The notes: generated by a model from the letters alone, not told the origin. A stretch of DNA of 64,000 nucleotides from Paenibacillus tyrphae (GCF_000722545.1 NZ_JNVM01000017.1:124001-188000), one strand, 5' to 3'. Positions 25,653-34,588 are shown, counted from the stretch's first letter. Made by a program: numbers and translations.

Positions 25653-27356
25653 TCAGGCTCGCATATTCAAAATAACGGTTAAGCCCCCGGACGGGTTCTC
25701 CCGAAGCTTCATCGTTGCATCCGGTCCGTACGTCAGCCGAAGCCGCTGCAGCACGTTGATCAGTCCGACCCGCCGGTACGTCTGCGGCTTGTCCGTCTCG
25801 GGCCCCTCCAGCATCCGGTTCAGCGCCTCCCGCTCCTCGTCCGGCATCCCCTCGCCGTTATCCGTCACCCGGATCTCGAGACGCGAGTCCAGCCGTTCAG
25901 CCTCGATGTCGATTTTTGCATCGTCCAGCTTCTCGGCGAACCCGTGCAGCAGCGCATTCTCGACGATCGGCTGCAGCAGCAGCTTCGGCACCTCGAATTC
26001 AGCCGCCTCGGGAGCCAAAGTCACCTTCAGCTCGACATGAAGCTCGCTGCGCAGCCGCATAATGTCCATATAATGTTCGAGCAGCTTGCATTCCGCGGCC
26101 AAGGAGGTCGGCTCGTTCACCTTCATGTACGCCCGCAGCAGGCTCATCAGCGAATCGATCTGGCGGCTGTGCCGACGGTCACCGCCCAGAATCAGGCTGC
26201 ATTTAATCGAATTGAGCGTATTAATCAAAAAATGCGGCCGGATTTGCGCAAACAGCGCCTGCAGCTCGATCACGCGCTTCTGCTCCTGCTCCTGCTCGAT
26301 GTTCGTAATGAGCTGCTCGATCTCGTCGAGCATTCGGTTCCACGTCTGTCCGAGCTGCGCAATCTCATCCTTGCCCTTGCCCTGAAACCGGATCAGCCGG
26401 TTCCCTTGGCCGAACTGCTTGGCCATGAAGTCCAGCTTCTGAATCGGCCGGTGCAGCCGTTTGGCCAGCAGCAGCGACACGATAAAGAACAGTGCAAAAA
26501 ACGGAACGACGAACAGCATGGCCATGTAAAAGATTTTATAAATTTGCCCGGCCACTTCTTGGTCGGACGTCTCATAGATCATTTTCCAGCCGGTCTTGGA
26601 CAGCACCGCTTCGCTCCGCAGCGTTTGGTCCGACACGCCTCCGCCGCCGAACCGGACGGAAGCATCTCCCGCGATAAGCCGCCCTTCCTCATCATAGAGC
26701 GCAAAGGTGCCGGAGGCCGCCTGACGGAACAGCTTCTCGAAGTACGGGTTCGTAATCCCGATGTATAGCGTGGCCAAATAAGCATTATCCGCCGGATCAC
26801 GGATGACTCTGGCCGCGTAATAAACAGGCTCGCTCTTGCCTCCCTCGGTTTGGACGCGGCTCAACCATTGCAGCCGCTTCGGCGTATCGAGGTCGACCTG
26901 AGACCGAAGCTGCTCCCAGTGCTGCCGGAATGGAGCCAGTTGATCGGGCTCGCTGGAAGGGATGATGAAGCCCTTGCCGTTGACCAGAAACATCCGGATG
27001 TCCGTATTGAGCGTCTTCGCCAGCACCAGACCGAAAAAATCCTGAATGTGCTGCTGTCTCTGGTAATCGGCGAAGCTGCCGATTTGCTGGGTATCGGTGA
27101 AGCTGCGAAGCTGAGCCCTCGCGCTCGGGTCTTGTATGAAAAAATTCGACGCATACGTCAGATCGTCGATCGTCTTCGTAATATCCTTCGCCATCACGTC
27201 GACGACCGACTGGTTGGTCAGGCGAATTTTGTCCATTACCGCATCCCGCGTCATAGACAGCAAAAATACCGACACGATGATGATCGGCAGCAAAATGAGA
27301 AATAGAAACGAGAGCTGAATACGCCGGTAGTAGGAAAATTGAAACATGCTGTTCAT
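25653..27356 (-). CDS. YesM-like sensor histidine kinase
   Basis: A 567-residue membrane kinase of the LytS/YesM class. TM1 is about residues 12-34, an extracellular dCache-like sensor spans about 35-275, TM2 about 278-300, then a HAMP domain. The His_kinase region Gln-Ile-Arg-Pro-His-Phe-Leu-Ile-Asn-Thr-Leu-Asn has the phospho-accepting His at about 371, and the ATPase domain has Asn-Ala-Leu-Leu-His-Gly-Phe and Asp-Asn-Gly-Glu-Gly-Met. It would sense an extracellular carbohydrate or a loaded binding protein and phosphorylate the regulator at 24025-25620. GAGGAGC lies upstream of ATG 27356. Confidence 0.92.
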   Translation of the reverse strand: MNSMFQFSYYRRIQLSFLFLILLPIIIVSVFLLSMTRDAVMDKIRLTNQSVVDVMAKDITKTIDDLTYASNFFIQDPSARAQLRSFTDTQQIGSFADYQRQQHIQDFFGLVLAKTLNTDIRMFLVNGKGFIIPSSEPDQLAPFRQHWEQLRSQVDLDTPKRLQWLSRVQTEGGKSEPVYYAARVIRDPADNAYLATLYIGITNPYFEKLFRQAASGTFALYDEEGRLIAGDASVRFGGGGVSDQTLRSEAVLSKTGWKMIYETSDQEVAGQIYKIFYMAMLFVVPFFALFFIVSLLLAKRLHRPIQKLDFMAKQFGQGNRLIRFQGKGKDEIAQLGQTWNRMLDEIEQLITNIEQEQEQKRVIELQALFAQIRPHFLINTLNSIKCSLILGGDRRHSRQIDSLMSLLRAYMKVNEPTSLAAECKLLEHYMDIMRLRSELHVELKVTLAPEAAEFEVPKLLLQPIVENALLHGFAEKLDDAKIDIEAERLDSRLEIRVTDNGEGMPDEEREALNRMLEGPETDKPQTYRRVGLINVLQRLRLTYGPDATMKLRENPSGGLTVILNMRA

Positions 27357-27557
27357 GGTGTCAAAAGCTCCTCTCTCTTTCCTGTCCCCATTGTATCACC
27401 GCTCTTGCGTCGACCCAAGTATTTGCTTCACCCGAGCTAAAATAAAGGAACTGATCTGTCGCTATCCTGCGCAATCCCAATCGGCTGAACCAGATAGAGG
27501 AACGCACGTTCGTTATTCATGTCGAATTTGATTCAGTACTCCTCATTTTCCGTATAT

Positions 27558-27633
27558 AACGCATCTAGGATGCTTTATTTCTTCTTTTCTGCCTGATCCA
27601 TGGCGATTAACGCATCTGCGATGCGCTATTTTT
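27558..27633. repeat. Two copies of an AACGCATC(N3)GATGC hairpin motif, 51 bp apart
   Basis: AACGCATCTAGGATGC followed by TTTATTT (27558-27580) and AACGCATCTGCGATGCG followed by CTATTTTT (27609-27633) are closely related hairpins within a 471-base gene-free stretch (27357-27827). On the plus strand each looks like a small hairpin with a T-rich tail, but no plus-strand gene is upstream. I see no coding gene in the rest of that gap. Confidence 0.5.
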
Positions 27634-27796
27634 ACCACAAGACTTACCGCCCTATTGTCGTCGGCAGATGTTCGTTTTTCCGCCCCCGCTCCTCTTGGGC
27701 TGTACGCTGTACTACGAGAGCCGGTTTTCCCAAGGCTCGCTCGCACGCCAACTTTTTGTTCATCGAGAGTCCGCCTCGGTTCGTCCCGGTGCAAAG

Positions 27797-27820
27797 AAAG
27801 GACGCCCTGCGGCGCCCTTT
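27797..27820 (-). terminator. Probable terminator of the ABC transporter operon
   Basis: On the minus strand AAAGGGCGCC-GCA-GGGCGTCCTTT forms a 10-bp stem with one wobble, followed by CTTTG. It lies about 8 bases after the binding-protein stop codon. The T-tract is short, so efficiency is uncertain. Confidence 0.6.
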
Positions 27821-27827
27821 TCCCTGA

Positions 27828-29171
27828 CTATTTTTTGCTGTTCTCTTTGATGACTTTGTTCGCTTGCTCGACCATTTGCTTCTGGGCGTCCTCGGCAGAC
27901 TTGCCGTCCAGAATGAACGAGCTGAAGCCGTCTTCGAGCACTTTTTTCAGCTGCGGTGCGTACGGCGCAACAACCTCGGACGGAGCCGGCGCGTGAATGC
28001 GTTTGTCGAACAGCGCTTTGTCAAGCGAGTCGGTGTTGAAGAGATCTTTGCTTTTCGCGATCGTGCCTTCGATGATCTTCTTATCGTCGGCTTTCTTCCA
28101 GCCGGACAATTCCTTCTTCGCATCCGACGTATTCGTCGTTACGAAACGGATGAACTGATACGCTTCGTCTTTGTACTTCGACCCGGCAGCGACGGAAATG
28201 AACTGTCCGCCGATGCTCGTTTGACCGAGCTCCGCATCCTTCGAGGAGCGCGGCACCGGCGCGAACGCCACTTTGAAGTTATGCGGATACTTCTGAACGT
28301 CGGCCGAATCGGCGACCATCCAGCTTCCCGTAACGAGCATTGCCGCTTTTTCGTTGAAGAATTCCGTACGGTACGCCAGCTTCGCGCCTACGACGTCAGC
28401 GAACGGCGTCGTGGACTTGTCTTCTTTCTCCATCGTGCGGCGGAGATTGAAGAACGACAGCATCGACGGATCGTCGAATTGGGTCGTGCCGTCTTCCTTC
28501 AGGAACGCATTCCGCTTCTCGTTGAACAGAATCGGGTTGGCGTAATCGCCCCAGTTATGGAAGTAAGCTCCATACCGTTTATTGTTGCCTTCGCCTTTGG
28601 TCAGCTTCTTCGCGTATTCGCGGAAGTCGTCCCAGGTCCAGCCGACCTCCGGCACCGGCAGCTTCGCTTCGTCGAGCGCCTTCTGGTTCAGCAGAACGAT
28701 CCAGTTGCTGCGCTGGTACATGGCGGCGTAGTTTTTGCCTTTGTACTTCGGATTGACGTAATATTCGTCCTCCGGCTTCACGTTCTCTTTAGCGTACATA
28801 TCGTCCAGAGGAGCCAACACGCCTTGCGCCGCGCGGGCCAGCGTCTCGTCGATGCTTGGGAACAGCACCAAGTCGATCTGCTCGCCGGAGGACATCGTTA
28901 CGTCCAGCTTCTTGAGCGTCTCTACCGAGTTGCCCGGCACGAGCGGCACGGACTCGACTTTGATGTTCGGATATTTCGCTTGGAACTGGTCGATGAGCGC
29001 CTTGGTCGTCGCGCCCATAACCTCATTGTCCCAGTTGTAATATTTCAGCGTCACGTTCTTCTGTCCGCCTTCGCCGGACGCTTCCTGCTTCTCCGCCCCT
29101 TGGCCGCAGCCGCTCAGTACGGAAACCGCAAGTACCGCCCCGCTCAACAGCAACGCGCTTGTTTTCTTCAT
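27828..29171 (-). CDS. Sugar ABC transporter substrate-binding lipoprotein
   Basis: A 447-residue extracellular binding lipoprotein (family 1, MalE-like). The lipobox Leu-Ser-Gly-Cys places the lipid Cys at about residue 22. The mature domain has the usual Leu-Lys-Tyr-Tyr-Asn-Trp-Asp start, a Pro-Glu-Val-Gly-Trp-Thr-Trp-Asp-Asp-Phe hinge segment near 165, and a Ser-Trp-Met-Val-Ala region near 285. It would deliver an oligosaccharide to the two permeases encoded upstream. AAGGGGGAG points to ATG 29171, not to a start 7 codons earlier. It is the last gene of its operon rather than the first; no ATPase is present, as is usual where a shared MsmX-type ATPase is used. Confidence 0.9.
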   Translation of the reverse strand: MKKTSALLLSGAVLAVSVLSGCGQGAEKQEASGEGGQKNVTLKYYNWDNEVMGATTKALIDQFQAKYPNIKVESVPLVPGNSVETLKKLDVTMSSGEQIDLVLFPSIDETLARAAQGVLAPLDDMYAKENVKPEDEYYVNPKYKGKNYAAMYQRSNWIVLLNQKALDEAKLPVPEVGWTWDDFREYAKKLTKGEGNNKRYGAYFHNWGDYANPILFNEKRNAFLKEDGTTQFDDPSMLSFFNLRRTMEKEDKSTTPFADVVGAKLAYRTEFFNEKAAMLVTGSWMVADSADVQKYPHNFKVAFAPVPRSSKDAELGQTSIGGQFISVAAGSKYKDEAYQFIRFVTTNTSDAKKELSGWKKADDKKIIEGTIAKSKDLFNTDSLDKALFDKRIHAPAPSEVVAPYAPQLKKVLEDGFSSFILDGKSAEDAQKQMVEQANKVIKENSKK

Positions 29172-29283
29172 GTGAACTCCCCCTTGGATCATGATGATGT
29201 AGGTCTCTATAGCTGCATTCTAAAGCTTTCACGCCCAAAACGATGTGTCTAATTTTTGCCTGTCCCGTGCAATATTTTGACCT

Positions 29284-30120
29284 TTATCCTTTTACCCCGC
29301 CCAGCGAGATGCCGTTAATGACCTGCTTCTGGAGCACGACGAAAATAATCAACAGCGGCAGGATCGCAGACAGCGAAGCCATCATGATCACCGCGTAGTT
29401 GTCGGCGAATTCGTCCTTGAACATTTGCATCCCCAGTGGGATCGTATACAGACCTTTGTTGATCAGGAAAATAAGCGGCGTCTGGTAATCATTCCATGTC
29501 CAGATGAACTTGATGATGCCGACCGTCGCCAGAATCGGCTTACAGAGCGGCAGGATGATGCTCCAGTACGTTTTGAAATAGCCTGCGCCGTCGATTCTGG
29601 CCGCCTCGATAAAATCACTGTGAATCCCCATCATAAACTGCCGAAGCAAAAACGTGAAGTAGATGGAGAACATGCCCATCAGAACCATACCCGCGTGCGT
29701 GTTGTACAGATGAAGCCATTTCATCAAAAGATAGCGTGGCACAAGCGTCGCCTGCTCGGGAATGACCATGAACGTCAGCAGCATGCCGAAGGCGAGATCC
29801 CGGCCTTTGAAGCGCAATTTCGTGAACGCAAACGCCGCCATCGACGAGAAGAAAATGGTGCACGCCGTCATGATCAGCGCCAGCTTGAGCGAATTCAAGT
29901 AAAAGAGATAAAACGGTACCTTGCCCAGCCATACCTCTTGGAAGTTGCCGATAAAGTTCCAATCCTTCGGAATCCAGCGGATCGGGAACTCCATGACATC
30001 CTTCTCGAACTTCGAGGCGGCCGAGATCATCCAGATCAGCGGAACCAGGAACAATACGGAGAACGCTCCGAGAAGGATCGTCAGGAGCCATTTGGTGAGA
30101 TCGAATTTTCGTACAGGCAT
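29284..30120 (-). CDS. Sugar ABC transporter permease (MalG-type)
   Basis: A 278-residue inner-membrane permease with six membrane segments. The conserved EAA loop is Glu-Ala-Ala-Arg-Ile-Asp-Gly-Ala-Gly ... Ile-Leu-Pro-Leu near residues 175-200, through which it contacts the ATPase. The C-terminus (Gly-Ile-Ser-Leu-Gly-Gly-Val-Lys-Gly) is typical of MalG/LplC-type partners. It is 16 bases downstream of the MalF-type gene and 112 bases upstream of the binding-protein gene, in one minus-strand operon. Confidence 0.92.
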   Translation of the reverse strand: MPVRKFDLTKWLLTILLGAFSVLFLVPLIWMISAASKFEKDVMEFPIRWIPKDWNFIGNFQEVWLGKVPFYLFYLNSLKLALIMTACTIFFSSMAAFAFTKLRFKGRDLAFGMLLTFMVIPEQATLVPRYLLMKWLHLYNTHAGMVLMGMFSIYFTFLLRQFMMGIHSDFIEAARIDGAGYFKTYWSIILPLCKPILATVGIIKFIWTWNDYQTPLIFLINKGLYTIPLGMQMFKDEFADNYAVIMMASLSAILPLLIIFVVLQKQVINGISLGGVKG

Positions 30121-30136
30121 ACCCTTCTACTCCTCT

Positions 30137-31075
30137 CTAGTAATGTACTTTGCGCTTCTGGAGCTGCCAAGTGGCCAGCGTCGCCAGTCCGACAATCGCG
30201 AACAGGAGCCAGGAAATCGCTGAAGCGTAGCCCATCTTGAAGTTGCGGAAGCCTTCCTCGTAGATCCGGAAGACGATAACCGTCGAAGAGTCGTTCGGTC
30301 CCCCGCCGGTCATAAAGGCGACAAGGTCAAACACCTTGAACGACGACATCAGCAGCGTGATGAACAAAAAGGACGTCGTCGGCCCGAGCAGCGGCAGCGT
30401 GATCTTCGTAAACTTATGCCAAGGCGAGGCGCCATCGATGCTGGCCGCTTCGTACATTTCTTCGGGAATGTTCGTCAGGCCCGCCAAGTAAATGACAATC
30501 TGGTAGCCGATGCCGGCCCAGATCGCAATAATAATGATCGAGAGCAGCGAGTAGTTCGAATCCGCCAGCCATTTGGGCGGGTCCGTAATGCCGAGGCTGA
30601 TCAGAAACTGGTTGATCGGCCCTTTCGAAGGATGGTACAGCGCGCTCCAGACCGCACCAAGCGCGACGAGCGACGAAATGTACGGGATGAAAAAAGCGAC
30701 CTTAAAATAGCTTTTCCCGTAAACGCGCGAATGAATAAGCACGGCGAGAATCAAGGCGAGCAGCATACCGACCGGCACCGTGAGCACCGTGTAAATCAAG
30801 TTGTTTTTGAGCGCCATCAGCACTTTCTCGTCATCGAAGAGCTTCGCGAAGTTATCGAGTCCGACGAATTTAATGGAAGAAATACCCCCGACCAGATTCC
30901 ATTCGCTGAAGCTGAGATATAGCGAGAACACGACCGGAAATACGTAAAGCAGCACGATCCCGACAAATTCGGGAGCCAGAAACAGCCAACCGACAAGCGC
31001 TTCCTTTTTGGAATTGTTCCATTTGGATTTGGCCGCGGCGCCCGCCGTTCGGTTCGAAAGCTTGTTTGTCTCCAT
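30137..31075 (-). CDS. Sugar ABC transporter permease (MalF-type)
   Basis: A 312-residue inner-membrane permease with six membrane segments. The EAA loop is Tyr-Glu-Ala-Ala-Ser-Ile-Asp-Gly-Ala-Ser-Pro-Trp ... Leu-Pro-Leu-Leu-Gly-Pro near residue 210. It forms the channel with the MalG-type protein. GTG 31084 is in frame, but it overlaps the AGGGGTG site, so ATG 31075 is preferred. It is first in the operon and sits just downstream of a 15-bp palindrome that may be an operator. Regulation by the neighbouring YesMN pair is likely by analogy. Confidence 0.9.
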   Translation of the reverse strand: METNKLSNRTAGAAAKSKWNNSKKEALVGWLFLAPEFVGIVLLYVFPVVFSLYLSFSEWNLVGGISSIKFVGLDNFAKLFDDEKVLMALKNNLIYTVLTVPVGMLLALILAVLIHSRVYGKSYFKVAFFIPYISSLVALGAVWSALYHPSKGPINQFLISLGITDPPKWLADSNYSLLSIIIIAIWAGIGYQIVIYLAGLTNIPEEMYEAASIDGASPWHKFTKITLPLLGPTTSFLFITLLMSSFKVFDLVAFMTGGGPNDSSTVIVFRIYEEGFRNFKMGYASAISWLLFAIVGLATLATWQLQKRKVHY

Positions 31076-31096
31076 CGTAATCACCCCTGTAAGTGA

Positions 31097-31111
31097 ACAA
31101 TACTATTGTTG
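31097..31111 (-). promoter_or_regulatory. 15-bp perfect palindrome upstream of the ABC transporter operon
   Basis: AACAATA-C-TATTGTT lies about 20 bases upstream of the first permease start codon, next to a TATAGT-like hexamer. It could be an operator or a short leader hairpin. No experimental or family evidence is visible. Confidence 0.35.
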
Positions 31112-31241
31112 ATTCTTACTATATAAGAGGCTCCTCCCCCCGCGCTGCGGACGATTCTGACCGAGTTGTGCAAAATTTTTACCATGCCGGCAGGTTTGGA
31201 AGGAGGCGGGGTGGGCGATTTTATTCGGCGTCGGGCATAGC

Positions 31242-31285
31242 AAAAAGGACAATCCGGGTTGAGTCTCAACCTGAATTGTCCTTTT
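31242..31285 (-). terminator. Terminator of the stalk-domain protein gene
   Basis: On the minus strand AAAAGGACAATTCAGGTTG pairs with its near complement (two wobbles) around an 8-base loop, then TTTTTG. It lies 55 bases after the stop codon at 31340. Confidence 0.88.
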
Positions 31286-31339
31286 CGGGCTATTATTCAT
31301 AATTTCCGTTCATGTCTTACAGATCATCGTAAAAGCCGG

Positions 31340-31969
31340 CTACTTGTTGCCCTTTTTTACTTCTTCCAGGGTAATGACATTCGCTTCGATCAGCGGAGTG
31401 ATCTCCACACTAAAGTTCATCCCGTTGATGACAAGCTTTAATTTGTATTCCTTCTCATTGATCCAGAGTGTTGCTTGGTCACCTGTTGCCCCGCCTCTGG
31501 TACCTTTGTATTTTTTGTCCAAAGCATCCATCAAGTCTCTGAGATCAACCCAAGCCGCACCGTCCGCTTTGTTTGCAGCTTCATTCGATTTTTTTACGGA
31601 TTCCTCCGCTTTCCCCGTGTCTTTCTTTACGTCCGCATCAGCTTTTTTTACGGTTTCTGTGGCCGGTTTTTCGCTCTTAGCGGGGGGTGTGTAGGTCGTA
31701 CTTGTCACATTGGTGAGTTCAATCGTTTGGGTGTCTTCTTTATACGACACGGTGTATCCAGTTAATTTCCCTACCTCGCGAACCGGCAAATAAGCCGTGC
31801 CCTCATACACAAGCGGAGTCGTTTCCAATGGAGTGTCCACGCCGTTGATTTTGAAATTGAACTTGGCAAAGACCGCTTTGATTTCTTTGCCGATATCTTC
31901 CGCTGCAAATGCCGTTGCCGCCGAACCAAGCATCATTCCTACGGTAAGACCGACTATGAGTTTTTTCAT
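31340..31969 (-). CDS. Secreted stalk-domain (copper amine oxidase N-like) protein
   Basis: A 209-residue secreted protein. The signal peptide ends near residue 22 (Ala-Phe-Ala-Ala). Residues about 35-90 form a stalk-type domain (Thr-Ala-Tyr-Leu-Pro-Val-Arg-Glu-Val-Gly-Lys-Leu, then Tyr-Lys-Glu-Asp-Thr-Gln-Thr-Ile-Glu-Leu), common in Paenibacillus surface proteins. A Lys/Glu/Ala-rich helical spacer spans about 95-140, and a C-terminal domain contains Trp-Val-Asp-Leu-Arg-Asp-Leu-Met-Asp-Ala. The stalk domain is a scaffold, not a catalytic module, so a wall-associated or binding role is likely. It diverges from the gene at 32129. Confidence 0.75.
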   Translation of the reverse strand: MKKLIVGLTVGMMLGSAATAFAAEDIGKEIKAVFAKFNFKINGVDTPLETTPLVYEGTAYLPVREVGKLTGYTVSYKEDTQTIELTNVTSTTYTPPAKSEKPATETVKKADADVKKDTGKAEESVKKSNEAANKADGAAWVDLRDLMDALDKKYKGTRGGATGDQATLWINEKEYKLKLVINGMNFSVEITPLIEANVITLEEVKKGNK

Positions 31970-32128
31970 TCTAGTAAACTCCTCTCCAATTATGGAATAT
32001 TTTTCACATAAGTAAGACGGAAATTGTACGACAAATGTTTCACTTATTTCTATTATTTTTCATTTTGCCAACGAGCCCGGATTCCGTGTAAGATAGTCGT
32101 GAATACTATTCTTAAAGGAGGGGTGACT

Positions 32129-33199
32129 GTGACGTTCGGAGCCCGCGTATTGAAAACGGGGATTGCGGTTACCCTGGCACTGTATATTAGCGTACTGGTC
32201 GGCTTCACGCCCCCTGTCATCGCCGGAGTCGCTGCGATTTTTGCCATGCAGCCGTCCATTTACCGGTCGTGGCGTTATTTTCTCGAACAGCTGCAAACGA
32301 ATACACTTGGGGCCGTGCTGGCCTTAGTTGCCGGTATGATTTTCTCGAACGACCCGGTTGCGGTCGGCATCGTTTGTATCCTTGCCATTATGATCTGCCT
32401 AAAACTCAAAATGGAAGAAACCGTCGGGCTGACACTGGTGACCGTCATCGCTGTCATGGAAGCATCCGGGCAGTGGGATTTTGCGCTCAATCGGTTTTTG
32501 CTGAGCTTAATCGGGATCGGTTCCGCTTTTTTGATCAACATTACGTTCTTCCCGCCCCGCCCCAGAGTACAGTTCGTGAAGCAGATCGAATCGATTTTCT
32601 TCAAAATGTCTCTGCTGCTGCGCACGGTCATTTCGGACGAAATCAAGGAAAGCGTATTCCGCGACGAAAAGCAGGCGCTCGAAGGAGCCCTCAAGTCGCT
32701 GACGGACAAGTATACCCTGTTCGAGGAAGAGCTGCACAAGCTCAAGCGCGCTAGATTCAGCGAGGCTCGTCATCTGGTCGTCTACAAGCAAATGCTGCAC
32801 ACGCTGCATAAAGGGATGGCCGTGCTGGAAGCCGTGGAGGAGCATTATTTTCAAGCGAACCGCACTCCGGAGATCGATCGGGAATTCGACCGCCATTTGG
32901 AGAAGCTGATCAAGTTCCACGAGCACGTGCTCTTGAAATTCGAGAATAAGCTGAAAGCGGAAATTTCTGAAACCGCCGTTATCGAAGTGGAGAACGACCG
33001 TTTCTTGAAGAGCCTCATGAACCAGTACGCCGATGCCAGCGACGGCGACCTGCGCCTCTCGATCGTAGCCGCGGCCATGTATGACTACGGCTACCAAACC
33101 GGCAGGCTGAACAAACTGGTCGAGCAGTTCGACCGCGGCGCGGAAGACAAAGAAAATGAGCTGCTGGAATCCGTGTCGGCGTGGATTAGTAAGAAGTAG
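32129..33199 (+). CDS. FUSC-like aromatic acid exporter family protein
   Basis: A 356-residue protein with about four to five membrane segments in its first 150 residues (starting Val-Leu-Lys-Thr-Gly-Ile-Ala-Val-Thr-Leu-Ala-Leu) and a long helical cytoplasmic C-terminal half. This is the architecture of the aromatic acid exporter (ArAE, DUF939) proteins of Bacillota. Substrates of these half-size transporters are unknown. The start is GTG 32129 behind AAAGGAGGGG; the frame opens 35 codons earlier in an AT-rich region with no family similarity. A bidirectional terminator follows. Confidence 0.82.
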   Translation: MTFGARVLKTGIAVTLALYISVLVGFTPPVIAGVAAIFAMQPSIYRSWRYFLEQLQTNTLGAVLALVAGMIFSNDPVAVGIVCILAIMICLKLKMEETVGLTLVTVIAVMEASGQWDFALNRFLLSLIGIGSAFLINITFFPPRPRVQFVKQIESIFFKMSLLLRTVISDEIKESVFRDEKQALEGALKSLTDKYTLFEEELHKLKRARFSEARHLVVYKQMLHTLHKGMAVLEAVEEHYFQANRTPEIDREFDRHLEKLIKFHEHVLLKFENKLKAEISETAVIEVENDRFLKSLMNQYADASDGDLRLSIVAAAMYDYGYQTGRLNKLVEQFDRGAEDKENELLESVSAWISKK

Positions 33200-33226
33200 G
33201 GGAACGGCCCACATGACTGACATAAT

Positions 33227-33267
33227 AAAAAACCAGGATGCGCTGTGACGCACACATCCTGGTTTTT
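33227..33267. terminator. Bidirectional terminator between convergent genes
   Basis: AAAAACCAGGATG at the left pairs with CATCCTGGTTTTT at 33255-33267, A-run on one side and T-run on the other. It lies between the FUSC-like gene and the monooxygenase gene. Confidence 0.88.
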
Positions 33268-33293
33268 CGCTTACCCCTGCGTAGAACTTCCTC

Positions 33294-33593
33294 TCAAAAC
33301 CCTTTTCCCCCGATCGGCCGGACCTTGACGCCGCCGGCTTCCGCGATCAAATGCCGGCAGCGCCCGATGAGCTCGCGCACTTTTTCGTTCTTCAGCGACG
33401 CGGCATGTGCCTCCTGGCTCTCCCACAGCTCCGTGATCCACAAGACGTCCGGCTCGTCTTCAGCCTCATGCAGAATATAATAGATGCAGCCTTCCATGTC
33501 GTTCAGCGTATCGGCTTCCAGCATCATTTTCGCAAGCTCTTCCCGTTTTCCCGGATGGGCCGTCAATTTTCCGAACATAGCATATTTACTCAT
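33294..33593 (-). CDS. ABM-domain putative quinol monooxygenase
   Basis: A 99-residue single-domain dimeric alpha/beta-barrel protein of the antibiotic biosynthesis monooxygenase family. Visible features are the Met-Phe-Gly-Lys-Leu-Thr-Ala-His-Pro-Gly-Lys-Arg start, the central Gly-Cys-Ile-Tyr-Tyr-Ile-Leu segment, and Leu-Trp-Ile-Thr-Glu-Leu-Trp-Glu-Ser-Gln-Glu-Ala-His. Members oxidise small aromatic or quinol compounds without cofactors, but many have no known substrate. Its ATG overlaps the stop of the WYL regulator gene (ATGA), so the two are translationally coupled and the regulator probably controls it. Confidence 0.88.
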   Translation of the reverse strand: MSKYAMFGKLTAHPGKREELAKMMLEADTLNDMEGCIYYILHEAEDEPDVLWITELWESQEAHAASLKNEKVRELIGRCRHLIAEAGGVKVRPIGGKGF

Positions 33594-34588
33594 GATTCAT
33601 CTCCCTTTCTACTTGTGTGGTTGGATAACATCGCTTCGTAATGCGCGAATATGTGGGCGCTGGCTTCCGTCATTTTCCGGACGAGCAGCTCCGATTCGAT
33701 CTGCAATGCCGCGCCGTACGGCATCAGAAAATAGGGCACGTAGGTCAGCAGCGTCGAACGTTCCAAGCGGAATACGGCCTCTTCGGGCCGACGCTCCACA
33801 AGCGCATGGCCGAACAGCCAATGCCGGCACAGCTCGTTCAACACCTGCTCCTTCCCTCGAATACGCACGGTCTCGAACACTGCGGGCCCGGACGGATCGG
33901 GAAGCAGGTTGCCGAGCAGATGATCCTTGGCGGAGAACTCCGCCGGACGCTCGAAGCGTCCCTCGGTCTCCCGCAGCCCGCGTATGCGGTCCACGCGAAA
34001 GCTCCGTATCTCTCCCCGGTAACCGCAGTGCCCGACCGCATACCAGCTCCCTTTCCAGAAGACAATGCCATAAGGATCGAACAGCCGCGGAGGAGAGGCC
34101 TCCCCCTTGCCCCGGTCATATTCCATTTCCAGCGTCCGCCCCTGTCCGGCCGCTTCCTCCAGCATTTGCAGATAGGCCTGATACCCGCCGTCGGCAGGCG
34201 GATAAATGACCGACAAGCCTCCGCTATGGCGCTCAAGCAGGTCCAGCTGCTTCTCGTTCGCGTAGCGCTTGAGCTTGTCCACCGCCCGGGCCAAAGCGTC
34301 CGAGTACGGATACCCGGCCTCCTTGGCGAAGATCGTAGCATGGATCAGCCCCTTCTGCTCCTCGGCATCGAAGACGAGCGGGGAATCGGCGAAACGGCTC
34401 AGGATGCTGTAGCCGCCGTTTGGACCGGATTCCGCGACGATCGGCACCCCGCTGGCGCACAGAGAATCGATGCAGCGGTAGACCGTCCGCACGTGAATCT
34501 CCAGCTCTTCCGCCAACTGCTTGGCGGTCATCCGCTTGCCCGAGCGAAGCATCCAGAGGATCGATAACATGTTGTCCGCTTTCGTCAT
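33590..34588 (-). CDS. WYL-domain transcriptional regulator (YafY/DeoR-like)
   Basis: A 332-residue regulator: an N-terminal HTH_11 winged helix (about residues 5-60; Lys-Gln-Leu-Ala-Glu-Glu-Leu-Glu-Ile-His-Val-Arg-Thr-Val-Tyr-Arg), and a WYL domain from about 140 to 215 with Gly-Ser-Trp-Tyr-Ala-Val-Gly-His-Cys, plus a C-terminal extension. WYL domains bind small ligands or nucleic acid and convert the protein to an activator or repressor. The AAAGGAAGG site supports ATG 34588 rather than a TTG 8 codons earlier. It is in an operon with the ABM monooxygenase. Confidence 0.88.
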   Translation of the reverse strand: MTKADNMLSILWMLRSGKRMTAKQLAEELEIHVRTVYRCIDSLCASGVPIVAESGPNGGYSILSRFADSPLVFDAEEQKGLIHATIFAKEAGYPYSDALARAVDKLKRYANEKQLDLLERHSGGLSVIYPPADGGYQAYLQMLEEAAGQGRTLEMEYDRGKGEASPPRLFDPYGIVFWKGSWYAVGHCGYRGEIRSFRVDRIRGLRETEGRFERPAEFSAKDHLLGNLLPDPSGPAVFETVRIRGKEQVLNELCRHWLFGHALVERRPEEAVFRLERSTLLTYVPYFLMPYGAALQIESELLVRKMTEASAHIFAHYEAMLSNHTSRKGDES

